A stretch of 18,462 nucleotides of DNA from JBPBQZ01 sp050955105 (lineage in GTDB: Bacteria; Pseudomonadota; Gammaproteobacteria; Burkholderiales; Burkholderiaceae), in contig JBPBQZ010000046.1 in the NCBI GenBank assembly GCA_050955105.1, forward strand, positions 1 to 18,462. Reading direction: 5' to 3'. Positions within the stretch are counted from its first letter, which is position 1, and every line of letters begins with the position of its first letter. Shown piece after piece: positions 6,559 to 14,380 of this stretch. The position numbers and the translations under genes are program-made. Under the pieces are notes generated by a model. It made no database searches. It was not told the DNA's origin and worked only from the letters and a program-made list of their open reading frames with translations.

Positions 6559-7227
6559 TCAGTGCGGCGCGGGCTTGAAGTCTAGCCGACTCTCGCCGCG
6601 CGTGTAGCGGTCGAGCCAGAAGGTCGCGATGATGGTTTTGACGTCGCTGATCACGCCCTGCGCGATCCACTCGAGCATCTGCGCCAGCTCGACCACATGG
6701 GTTTCCAGAAATTCACCGTCGTCGAGCGCGGCCTGCCCGGCCGTCAAGCCACGCGCCACGTACAAGTCGATGAACTCGTTCGAATAAGAGATAACCGGAT
6801 GGATGCGCGTCATGAATGCGTATTCACGCGCCACATAACCGGTTTCTTCGCGCAGCTCGCGAATACCGCATGCCAGCGCCCCTTCTTGCGGATCGAGCTT
6901 GCCAGCCGGGTACTCGATCATCACCTGGCCCACCGGATAGCGGAACTGCCGCTCTACCAGCACGCGGCCATCATCGAACACCGGCAATATCATCACCGCG
7001 CCAGGATGCGTAATGTATTCGCGAATCGCCTGCTTGCCGTCCGGCAACAGCACGGTATCGCAGCGCATGTTCAGGAAGGCACCACGGTGCACGGTTTCAC
7101 TGTGCACGCAGGTTTCGATCAGCCCGCGATCGGCGGCCGCGGCGGCGGCGGAGCCGCTTGCCGGGAAAGCGTCATGGGCATCACCGCCGGCGCCGGATGC
7201 GGGTTCCAAGCCAGGTTGATCTCGCAT
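6559..7227 (-). CDS. NUDIX hydrolase, ADP-ribose pyrophosphatase-like
   Basis: A 222-residue NUDIX hydrolase. The complete Nudix box (G-x5-E-x7-REUxEExGU) runs from Gly109 to Tyr131 (GKLDPQEGALACGIRELREE then TGY). The preceding ETVHRGAFLNMRCDTVLLPDG and YITHPGAVMILP are typical of the NudF/ADP-ribose pyrophosphatase group, which cleaves ADP-ribose to AMP and ribose 5-phosphate. The first 35 residues are an Ala/Gly-rich stretch with a six-alanine run and may be disordered or partly untranslated. The ATG at 7227 lies nine bases after the DUF2818 stop, with GAGAA as a modest ribosome binding site. Because NADH is complex I's substrate and ADP-ribose is an NAD breakdown product, a housekeeping link is conceivable, but that is inference. 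Confidence 0.88.
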   Translation of the reverse strand: MRDQPGLEPASGAGGDAHDAFPASGSAAAAAADRGLIETCVHSETVHRGAFLNMRCDTVLLPDGKQAIREYITHPGAVMILPVFDDGRVLVERQFRYPVGQVMIEYPAGKLDPQEGALACGIRELREETGYVAREYAFMTRIHPVISYSNEFIDLYVARGLTAGQAALDDGEFLETHVVELAQMLEWIAQGVISDVKTIIATFWLDRYTRGESRLDFKPAPH

Positions 7228-7236
7228 GCGTGGTTC

Positions 7237-7539
7237 TCAACGATGTTTGAGCAGATAGCGGAAGGTGAATCCGGGGAAAGCGAAGACCAGGAACAAGCTG
7301 AAGGTTACCGCGTAGAACTGCCAGCCCTGGTCAAAGGTGTTGCCCGCTTTGGCTTCGAGTATGCGCCCGAACAAACCTACGACGAAATACAGCACGATCA
7401 ACTCGGCCAGGCGGATCGCCGGATGCTTTTGCACACCCGGCGCGCCCAGCGGCACCACCGCTGCCAGCCGCTGGTTGGCGAATGGCAGATTCGCCAGAAC
7501 CAGCGCCAACAGAATAATGAACCAACCCGATGCGGACAC
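7237..7539 (-). CDS. DUF2818 small membrane protein
   Basis: A 100-residue membrane protein with about three hydrophobic helices: GWFIILLALVLANLPF near the N-terminus, LAELIVLYFVVGLFGRILEA in the middle and FYAVTFSLFLVFAFPGFTF near the C-terminus. It matches DUF2818, a family I know as lying directly after nuoN in betaproteobacteria. The start is GTG at 7539, with GAGG about 11 bases upstream, just after the nuoN stop. The position suggests a complex I accessory or assembly role, but no biochemical function is established that I know of. Confidence 0.82.
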   Translation of the reverse strand: MSASGWFIILLALVLANLPFANQRLAAVVPLGAPGVQKHPAIRLAELIVLYFVVGLFGRILEAKAGNTFDQGWQFYAVTFSLFLVFAFPGFTFRYLLKHR

Positions 7540-7560
7540 AGTGCGTACGACCTCGATAGC

Positions 7561-9024
7561 TTACGACGCCAGCGTGACGCGCATTGCCTGCAGGCAAAGC
7601 GTCATCAGCGGACCGGGCAGCAGGCCGAGCGCCAGCACCGCCAGGCCATTGATGGTCAGCAGCGCGCGCGCGCCGCCGTCGGTGGCGAGCGGCGCCTGGT
7701 CTTCCGGCTGATCGAAATACATCACCTTGACGATGCGCAGGTAGTAGAACGCGCCGAACACCGAAGTAATTACCGCCAGTACCGCCAACCAGATATAGCC
7801 CGCCTGCATCACCGCTTCGAGCACCGCCAGCTTCGCGTAGAAGCCGACAGTCGGTGGAATACCGGTCAGGGAGAACATCAGGATCAACATCACGAACGCG
7901 GTCCAGGGACTGCGCTTGAACAGGCCTTTCAGATCGTCGATGTTCTCTGCTTCGAAATTGCGCCGGCACAGCAGCATCAGCATGCCGAAGGTGCCGAGCG
8001 TGGTCAGCAGATAGATGATGCTGTAGAACATGGCCGAGCCGTAGGCGCCCGCGGCACCGTCGGCCTTGCCGTCGACCACACCGGACAACACCCCCAGCAG
8101 GATGAAGCCCATATGCGAAATGGTCGAATAGGCCAGCATGCGCTTGATGTTCCTTTGCACGATACCGGTGAGGTTGCCGACGATCAGCGACAGCGCCGAA
8201 AGGATCACCAGCATCTGCTGCCAGTCGATCGCCAGCGGCAGGAATCCTTCGACCAGGAAGCGCAGCATGAAGGCGAATGCCGCCACCTTCGAACCACCGC
8301 CGATCAACAGCGTCATCGGCGTGGGCGCGCCTTGGTAGACATCCGGCACCCACATATGGAACGGCACCGCGCCGAGCTTGAATGCCACACCCGCGACGAT
8401 GAAGATCACACCGAACAACAGCACGCCGGTATTGATGCGGCCGGAGGCGATGGCACGCAGTACCTCACCCAGATCGAGCGAGCCGGTCGCGCCGTACATC
8501 ATCGAAATACCGTAAAGCAGGAAGCCCGACGACAAGGCGCCCAGCACGTAGTACTTCATCGCCGCTTCGGTCGACTGCGAGCTGTCACGCCGCAGCGCGA
8601 TGATCGCGTACAGCGGCAAGGACATCAATTCGAGCCCGAGGTACAGCGAAAGGAAGTTGTTGCCCGAGATCATCAGGAACTGGCCGAGCAGCGAGAACAT
8701 CGCCAGCAGGAAAAACTCGTCGCTGGCGAGCTCGCGGTCTTGCAGGTAGCGGTGTGAATAAACCAGCGTCACGGCAAAGCCGAGACTGACGCAGGCCTTC
8801 AACAGGCTCGCCATCGGGTCGACCACGTAGGAGTTCGAGAAGTAATAGTACGAGTGGCCGTCCAGCGCCATCGTTGCGAAGCCGATGGCGGCCAGCACCG
8901 AGGCGATCACTGCCACCGGATAGGCGATGCGGCGTACGCCGAAGGTCGCCAGCACGATGACGACGACGATCCCGAGCTCGAGCAGCATGTCTGGCAGCAG
9001 CATACTGAGATTGGCGGTTTGCAT
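7561..9024 (-). CDS. nuoN: NADH-quinone oxidoreductase subunit N
   Basis: A 487-residue, roughly 14-helix antiporter-like subunit of the complex I membrane arm, one of its proton-pumping units. Residues matching the E. coli proton-path residues are Glu132 (LGLELMSLPLYA), Lys157 (AAMKYYVLG), Lys216 (GVAFKLGAVPFHMWVPDVYQ) and Lys246 (GGGSKVAAF). The length is normal for NuoN. It starts at ATG 9024, 23 bases after the nuoM stop. The conserved QGAPTPMT and VQRNIKRMLAYSTISHMGF segments are intact, with no frameshift. Confidence 0.97.
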   Translation of the reverse strand: MQTANLSMLLPDMLLELGIVVVIVLATFGVRRIAYPVAVIASVLAAIGFATMALDGHSYYYFSNSYVVDPMASLLKACVSLGFAVTLVYSHRYLQDRELASDEFFLLAMFSLLGQFLMISGNNFLSLYLGLELMSLPLYAIIALRRDSSQSTEAAMKYYVLGALSSGFLLYGISMMYGATGSLDLGEVLRAIASGRINTGVLLFGVIFIVAGVAFKLGAVPFHMWVPDVYQGAPTPMTLLIGGGSKVAAFAFMLRFLVEGFLPLAIDWQQMLVILSALSLIVGNLTGIVQRNIKRMLAYSTISHMGFILLGVLSGVVDGKADGAAGAYGSAMFYSIIYLLTTLGTFGMLMLLCRRNFEAENIDDLKGLFKRSPWTAFVMLILMFSLTGIPPTVGFYAKLAVLEAVMQAGYIWLAVLAVITSVFGAFYYLRIVKVMYFDQPEDQAPLATDGGARALLTINGLAVLALGLLPGPLMTLCLQAMRVTLAS

Positions 9025-9047
9025 GGTCTTTCTGGTTCCGTTCGTCG

Positions 9048-10538
9048 TTACTGCAGCTTCGAGTGGGCGACATGCGTGAGCAATTGCTCGACTGACACGT
9101 GCATCACATCGGTAAAGGGTTTCGGATACAGGCCCATGGCCAGCACCAGGATGGCGAGCAGCGCCAGCATGAAGAACTCACGCCCACCGATATCCGACAG
9201 GTGCGCCACGCGCTCGTTGGCGATCGGCCCGAAGTAGACCCGCTTGTACATCCACAAGGTGTAGGCGGCGCCCAGGATCAAGGTGGTGGCGGCCAGCAGG
9301 CCGATCCAGAAGTTGAAGTTCACCGCGCCCAGGATCACCAGGAACTCGCCGACGAAACCCGAGGTGCCCGGCAGGCCGCAATTGGCCATCGCAAACAACA
9401 TCGCGAAGCTGGCGAACTTCGGCATCTTGTTGACCACGCCGCCGTAGGCACTGATTTCACGCGTATGCAGACGGTCGTACAGCACGCCGATACAGAGGAA
9501 CATCGCGCCGGACACGAAACCGTGCGAAATCATCTGCAGGATCGCGCCTTCGGCGCCGATCTGGTTGAAGATGAAAAAGCCCAGCGTGACGAAGCCCATG
9601 TGGGCGATCGACGAATACGCCACCAGCTTCTTCATGTCGGTCTGCACCAGCGCGACCAGGCCGATGTAGACGACCGCGACCAGCGACAGCGTGATCATCA
9701 CCGGCGCCAGCAAATGCGAAGCATCCGGCGCGATCGGCAGCGAGAAGCGCAGGAAACCGTAGGCCCCCAGCTTCAGCATGATCGCCGCCAGCACCACCGA
9801 ACCGCCGGTCGGCGCCTCGACGTGCGCATCGGGCAGCCAGGTGTGCACCGGCCACATCGGCACCTTCACCGCGAACGCGAAGAAGAAGGCGATGAACAGC
9901 ATCACCTGCTCGGTCATGGTGAGCGGCATGGCATGCCAGCGCGCGATCTCGAAGCTGCCCGACTGGGTCGCCAGATAGATCAGCGCGATCAGCATCAGCA
10001 AGGAGCCGGTCAGCGTGTAGAGGAAGAATTTCAGCGACGCATAGACACGGTTCGGTCCGCCCCAGACGCCGATGATGATGTACATCGGAATCAGCGTGGC
10101 TTCGAAGAACACATAGAACAGCATGCCGTCGGCGGCGGCGAAGACGCCCACCATCAAGCCCGACAGGATCAGGAACGCCGCCATGTATTGCGCGACGTGC
10201 TCGGTAATCACCTGCCAGGCCGAAATTATCACGATCACCGTGATGAAGGCGGTCAACACCACGAACCACATGGCAATGCCATCCACGCCCAGGTGATAAC
10301 TGATCTTGAAGCGATCGATCCAGGAGATTTGCTCGACGAACTGCAGCGCCGCGGTCGAGGTATCGAACTGCGTCATCAGCGGAATCGTCACGACCAGGCC
10401 GACGATCGAGCCGATCAACGCCAGCACGCGCGCCGGCTGCGGATTACTGTCATTGCCGATAGCCAACACCGCGATACCGAACAGAATCGGCAACCAGATC
10501 GCGAGGCTCAGAAACGGTAAAGAGTGCATCGTATTCAT
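9048..10538 (-). CDS. nuoM: NADH-quinone oxidoreductase subunit M
   Basis: A 496-residue antiporter-like proton-pumping subunit. Key residues are Glu146 (FYVFFEATLIPMY), Lys225 (AFAVKVPMWPVHTWLPDAH), Lys256 (AAIMLKLGAYGF) and Glu398 (GFVGEFL). The same frame stays open upstream to 11123, but that part is an arginine- and aspartate-rich shadow of nuoL, so the start is placed at ATG 10538. ATG 10529 (MHSLPFLSLA) is an alternative, because the AAAGG preceding 10538 is only two bases away and about 11 bases from the second ATG. The start lies five bases after the nuoL stop. Confidence 0.97.
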   Translation of the reverse strand: MNTMHSLPFLSLAIWLPILFGIAVLAIGNDSNPQPARVLALIGSIVGLVVTIPLMTQFDTSTAALQFVEQISWIDRFKISYHLGVDGIAMWFVVLTAFITVIVIISAWQVITEHVAQYMAAFLILSGLMVGVFAAADGMLFYVFFEATLIPMYIIIGVWGGPNRVYASLKFFLYTLTGSLLMLIALIYLATQSGSFEIARWHAMPLTMTEQVMLFIAFFFAFAVKVPMWPVHTWLPDAHVEAPTGGSVVLAAIMLKLGAYGFLRFSLPIAPDASHLLAPVMITLSLVAVVYIGLVALVQTDMKKLVAYSSIAHMGFVTLGFFIFNQIGAEGAILQMISHGFVSGAMFLCIGVLYDRLHTREISAYGGVVNKMPKFASFAMLFAMANCGLPGTSGFVGEFLVILGAVNFNFWIGLLAATTLILGAAYTLWMYKRVYFGPIANERVAHLSDIGGREFFMLALLAILVLAMGLYPKPFTDVMHVSVEQLLTHVAHSKLQ

Positions 10539-10543
10539 CGCCT

Positions 10544-12640
10544 TTATTTTCCGCCGAGCGTGACGAACAAGGTGAGGAGCGCCAGCATGCCGATGATCAT
10601 CGCAAAGGCATAGTGGTAGATATAGCCGCTCTGCAGCGTGCGGATCACGCTGGCGAACCAGCCGACGAAGCGCGCGGTGCCGTTGACGATGCCGTCGATG
10701 ACGACCACATCGCCTTCCTTCCACAATCCGCGACCGATCTTCAGCGCGCCGCGTGCGAACACCACTTCGTAGATCTTGTCCATGTAGTACTTGTTTTCGA
10801 GCAGCCGATAGATCGGACCGCAGCGATTCTTGATGGCCGCCGGAATATCCGGGCGCTTCATGTAGAAGAACCAGGCCACCAGCACGCCGGCCAACGCGAA
10901 CCAGACCGGCAGGCCCTGCACCGACGTCAACGCCATCTGCAGCCAGCCGTGGAAGCCATGGCCCATCTCTTCGAGCGCCGGATGATTCGAACCGATGTAG
11001 ACGACCTGGTCGAAAGCCACGCCCTTGGAGAAGAAGTTGCCGTAGATCATCGGACCGATCGCGATCGCGCCGATGATCACCGACGGAATCGCCAGCAGGA
11101 TCAGCGGAATCGTCACCACCCAAGGCGACTCGTGCGGCTCGTGGACCGCATGCGCGTGGTCGCCATGGCCATGGTCGTCATGACCATGAGCGGCATGATC
11201 ATCGTGGTGCTGCGCATGTGGGTCGTCGCCGCCATGCGTCTCGGCTTCCTCGCCATGCTCAGCATGCGGCGGATTGCGGAAACGCTCCTCGCCGTGGAAC
11301 ACCAGGAAATACATACGGAACGAATACAGCGCGGTGATGAAGACGCTGAACACCACCGCGAAGTAGGCGAAGCCCGCACCCGGCAGATGCGACTCGCGCA
11401 CCGCGTCGATGATCGAATCCTTCGAATAGAAACCCGAGAAGAACGGCGTGCCGATCAGTGCCAGCGAACCCAGCAGCGAGGTGATCCAGGTAATCGGCAT
11501 GTACTTGCGCAGGCCGCCCATGTTGCGCATGTCTTGGTCATGATGCATGCCGATGATGACCGAGCCCGCGCCCAGGAACAGCAGTGCCTTGAAGAACGCG
11601 TGCGTCATGAGGTGGAACACCGCCACCGAGTAGGCCGACGCACCGAGCGCCACCGTCATGTAGCCCAACTGGGACAGCGTCGAATACGCCACCACACGCT
11701 TGATGTCGTTCTGCACCAGGCCCAGGAAGCCCATGAACAAGGCGGTAATGGCGCCGATGATCAGCACGAACGACAAGGCCGCATTCGACAATTCGAACAG
11801 CGGCGACATGCGCGTCACCATGAAGATGCCGGCCGTCACCATGGTAGCCGCGTGGATCAGCGCCGAGATCGGCGTCGGACCTTCCATGGAATCAGGCAGC
11901 CACACGTGCAGCGGAAACTGCGCCGACTTACCCATCGCGCCGATGAACAGGCAGATGCAAGACACGGTGATCAGGTTCCAGCTCGTGCCCGGCAAGGTCA
12001 TGCCGGCCAGTGCGATGCGGTGCGAGAACACGTCGCCATAGTTGAGCGAGCCGCCGAACGCCAGCAACAGGCCGATACCGAGAATGAAACCGAAGTCGCC
12101 GACCCGATTCACCAGGAACGCCTTCATGTTCGCGTAGATGGCGGTCGGCCGCGTGTACCAGAAGCCGATCAGCAGATACGAGACCAGACCCACCGCTTCC
12201 CAGCCGAAGAACAGCTGCAGGAAGTTGTTGGCCATCACCAGCATCAGCATCGAGAACGTGAACAGCGAGATATAGGAGAAGAAGCGCTGATAGCCGTCGT
12301 CATCCGCCATGTAGCCGATGGTATAGATATGCACCATCAACGACACGAAGGTCACGACGCACATCATCATCGCCGTCAGCGAATCGATCAGGAAGCCCAC
12401 TTCAAGCTTCAGCGGCCCGATGCCCATCCATTCGTAGACGGTGTCGTTATAGCCGGCGCCTCCCAGCACTTGGGAGAAGACGATGGCGGACAGCACGAGC
12501 GCGATGGCAACACCGAGAATCGTTACGGTGTGTGCCCCGACGCGGCCGATCGCGCGACCGAAAAGCCCCGCGATCAACGAACCGGCCAGGGGGGCGAGCG
12601 GAATCGCCAGCAGCAATGTTGGATTTAATGTCGTGGCCAT
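10544..12640 (-). CDS. nuoL: NADH-quinone oxidoreductase subunit L
   Basis: A 698-residue distal antiporter-like subunit with the long lateral helix at its C-terminal end. Proton-path residues are Glu148 (FFGWEAVGLVSYLLIGFW), Lys238 (GAMGKSAQFPLHVWLPD) and Lys407 (GFYSKDSI). It is longer than E. coli NuoL (about 613) partly because of a hydrophilic insert at about 451-505 carrying 15 histidines and many acidic residues. The insert lies between conserved hydrophobic segments (YSFRMYFLVFHGEERF before, SPWVVTIPLILLAIP after). The start ATG 12640 has no strong ribosome binding site. A terminator-like hairpin lies between it and nuoK. Confidence 0.97.
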   Translation of the reverse strand: MATTLNPTLLLAIPLAPLAGSLIAGLFGRAIGRVGAHTVTILGVAIALVLSAIVFSQVLGGAGYNDTVYEWMGIGPLKLEVGFLIDSLTAMMMCVVTFVSLMVHIYTIGYMADDDGYQRFFSYISLFTFSMLMLVMANNFLQLFFGWEAVGLVSYLLIGFWYTRPTAIYANMKAFLVNRVGDFGFILGIGLLLAFGGSLNYGDVFSHRIALAGMTLPGTSWNLITVSCICLFIGAMGKSAQFPLHVWLPDSMEGPTPISALIHAATMVTAGIFMVTRMSPLFELSNAALSFVLIIGAITALFMGFLGLVQNDIKRVVAYSTLSQLGYMTVALGASAYSVAVFHLMTHAFFKALLFLGAGSVIIGMHHDQDMRNMGGLRKYMPITWITSLLGSLALIGTPFFSGFYSKDSIIDAVRESHLPGAGFAYFAVVFSVFITALYSFRMYFLVFHGEERFRNPPHAEHGEEAETHGGDDPHAQHHDDHAAHGHDDHGHGDHAHAVHEPHESPWVVTIPLILLAIPSVIIGAIAIGPMIYGNFFSKGVAFDQVVYIGSNHPALEEMGHGFHGWLQMALTSVQGLPVWFALAGVLVAWFFYMKRPDIPAAIKNRCGPIYRLLENKYYMDKIYEVVFARGALKIGRGLWKEGDVVVIDGIVNGTARFVGWFASVIRTLQSGYIYHYAFAMIIGMLALLTLFVTLGGK

Positions 12641-12668
12641 AACAGCGTTGCGTGAATCACCCTAATTG

Positions 12669-12701
12669 AAAAACGTCGGGTGCATGGCGCGGCACCCAAC
12701 G
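12669..12701 (-). terminator. Intrinsic-terminator-like hairpin between nuoK and nuoL
   Basis: In the direction of nuo transcription the minus strand reads CGTTGGGTGC (12701-12692), an 8-base loop, CGCGCCAT (12691-12684), then GCACCCGACG (12683-12674), and at once TTTTT (12673-12669). The stem is 10 bp with a single T-G wobble, which pairs in RNA on this strand only. A GC-rich stem plus U tract is the standard intrinsic terminator form. It lies 51 bases past the nuoK stop and 28 bases before the nuoL start, inside the operon. Confidence 0.7.
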
Positions 12702-12739
12702 CCCCCGGTCTCGTGCTACATCGCATTGGTGCGCGCGCA

Positions 12740-13045
12740 TCATCCCTTCAGTTGATCCAGATCTTCGACATTGATCGTATCCAGGCGCCGGAACAGCGTA
12801 ACCAGGATGGCCAGGCCGATGCCGGCTTCAGCCGCCGCCACCGTCAATACGAAGAACACGAAGACCTGTCCGTTGATGTCGTTCAGGTAATGCGAGAAGG
12901 CGACGAAATTGGTATTCACCGCCAGCAGCATCAATTCGATCGACATCAGGATGACGATGATGTTGCGGCGGTTCAGCCAGATCCCGACGATGCTTATCGC
13001 AAACAGGATCGCACCGAGGACAAGATAGTGTGCAAGGGTCAGCAT
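12740..13045 (-). CDS. nuoK: NADH-quinone oxidoreductase subunit K
   Basis: A 101-residue, three-helix membrane subunit of complex I. The two conserved membrane glutamates are Glu37 (MSIELMLLAVN) and Glu73 (AAAEAGIGLAI), matching E. coli Glu36 and Glu72. The length is typical. An AGGA overlapping the nuoJ TAG stop lies eight bases before the ATG at 13045, so translation is probably coupled to nuoJ. Unlike the other nuo junctions from nuoK to nuoN, the following gap to nuoL is long (99 bases) and structured. Confidence 0.97.
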   Translation of the reverse strand: MLTLAHYLVLGAILFAISIVGIWLNRRNIIVILMSIELMLLAVNTNFVAFSHYLNDINGQVFVFFVLTVAAAEAGIGLAILVTLFRRLDTINVEDLDQLKG

Positions 13046-13054
13046 GACGAATTC

Positions 13055-13744
13055 CTAGTTCTTTTGACCGGCGTTGCCCGCACCCGCGTTGCCAGGCGTC
13101 GGCGGCTGGGTCGATGCATCGGGTGATGCCGTTTCGGAACGCATGTTCACGATGCGCACGCGATCCTTGGCGCGCACCCGCACTTGTTGCGAGACCACCG
13201 TGCGCTTCGAATCCTTGCGATGCCGCAGCGTCAGCGCCACCGCGGCGATGATCGCCACCAGCAGAATTTCACCGGCGATTTCGAAATGGAAGATATAGGT
13301 GCTGTACAGCAACCGGCCGATCAGGCGCGTGTTCGGCATGGCCGCGGCAGCCGCGGCGGCAGCACCCGAGGTACTGGCCGACACCGGATCGGCGGTCGCA
13401 CCGTAGCCTTGCCACAGTACCAACGCCAGTTCGATGACGATGATGGCACCGACGATCATGGCCCACGGCACGAAGCGCTTGAAATCGCGTCGCAAGATCG
13501 TCAGATCGATATCGAGCATCATCACGACGAACAGGAACAGCACCATTACGGCGCCGACGTACACCAGCACCAGCGTGATCGCGAGAAACTCGGCGCGCAG
13601 CAGCATCCAGATGGCCGCCGCATTGAAAAATGCCAACACCAGGAACAACGCCGACTGAACCGGATTCGGTGCCGTGATGACGCGCAGACCCGAGATCACC
13701 AGGATCAGCGCGAAGAGGTAGAACAAGACGGTCGTGAATTCCAT
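13055..13744 (-). CDS. nuoJ: NADH-quinone oxidoreductase subunit J
   Basis: A 229-residue five-helix membrane subunit. The conserved core includes NPVQSALFLVLAFFNAAAIWMLLRAEFLAITLVLVYVGAVMVLFLFVVMMLD in pieces around residues 27-80. A nine-residue Ala run in the variable loop after helix 4 (about 129-137) and a hydrophilic, charged C-terminal tail of about 55 residues, rich in Pro, Gly and Asn at its end, are lineage-variable parts. The ATG at 13744 follows AAGAAA. It is separated from nuoI by 129 bases in which I found no gene, terminator or clear promoter. Confidence 0.96.
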   Translation of the reverse strand: MEFTTVLFYLFALILVISGLRVITAPNPVQSALFLVLAFFNAAAIWMLLRAEFLAITLVLVYVGAVMVLFLFVVMMLDIDLTILRRDFKRFVPWAMIVGAIIVIELALVLWQGYGATADPVSASTSGAAAAAAAAMPNTRLIGRLLYSTYIFHFEIAGEILLVAIIAAVALTLRHRKDSKRTVVSQQVRVRAKDRVRIVNMRSETASPDASTQPPTPGNAGAGNAGQKN

Positions 13745-13873
13745 TTTCTTAACGGATCAACGTTGAAGCGGCGGATGGGATGACGGCGACGGCGCGTGCC
13801 GACCGAGACGCCAGTCGGGACACAAGCCAGAGCTGAACTCGGGATTGCACGCGGGCTTGAGCAATCACGGTGA

Positions 13874-14365
13874 TCAACGGTAAGGCGCGTCAGCTGCGCG
13901 CGCCGCGGCGATCTCGGGCTCGTAGCGATCGCCCACCGCGAGCAGCATCTCTTTGGTGAAATACAGATCACCGCGCTTTTCGCCGTGGTATTCGAGCACG
14001 TGCGTTTCGACGATCGAATCCACCGGGCAGCTTTCTTCGCAGAAGCCGCAGAAGATGCATTTGGTCAGATCGATGTCGTAACGCGTGGTACGCCGCGTAT
14101 TGTCGGCGCGCGTTTCCGATTCGATGGTGATCGCGAGCGCCGGACACACCGCTTCGCACAGCTTGCAGGCGATGCAGCGTTCCTCACCGTTCTCATAGCG
14201 CCGCAAGGCGTGCAGGCCGCGGAAACGCGGCGACTGCGGCGTTTTTTCTTCGGGGAATTGCACCGTCACCTTGCGTGCGAACGTATAGCGGCCAGTCAGC
14301 GCCATACCTTTCAGCAACTCGGTGAGCAGGAAACTTTGGAAGAAGCTTTTTATAGTGTTGAGCAT
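13874..14365 (-). CDS. nuoI: NADH-quinone oxidoreductase subunit I
   Basis: A 163-residue ferredoxin-like subunit that carries two [4Fe-4S] clusters (N6a and N6b) passing electrons towards the quinone site. The cluster motifs are CIACKLCEAVCP (Cys64, 67, 70, 74) and CIFCGFCEESCP (Cys103, 106, 109, 113). The N-terminal part (KSFFQSFLLTELLKGMALTGRY) is an amphipathic membrane-surface segment usual in this family. The start ATG 14365 is 15 bases after the nuoH stop, without a clear Shine-Dalgarno, suggesting coupling. Confidence 0.97.
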   Translation of the reverse strand: MLNTIKSFFQSFLLTELLKGMALTGRYTFARKVTVQFPEEKTPQSPRFRGLHALRRYENGEERCIACKLCEAVCPALAITIESETRADNTRRTTRYDIDLTKCIFCGFCEESCPVDSIVETHVLEYHGEKRGDLYFTKEMLLAVGDRYEPEIAAARAADAPYR

Positions 14366-14380
14366 GGGGGCACCGAAGGG

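Noticed and set aside
6697..8757. 686-codon open frame on the plus strand across NUDIX, DUF2818 and nuoN
   Set aside because: Antisense to conserved genes and rich in His, Gln and Arg, as expected from the mirror of GC-rich membrane-protein codons; no domain recognisable.
10539..11123. Apparent 195-residue N-terminal extension of NuoM
   Set aside because: The frame overlaps nuoL and reads as low-complexity Arg/Asp sequence; NuoM length and N-terminus fit the ATG at 10538.
10613..12628. 671-codon plus-strand open frame opposite nuoL
   Set aside because: Shadow of nuoL codon bias; composition dominated by His, Arg, Gln and Asp with no family resemblance.
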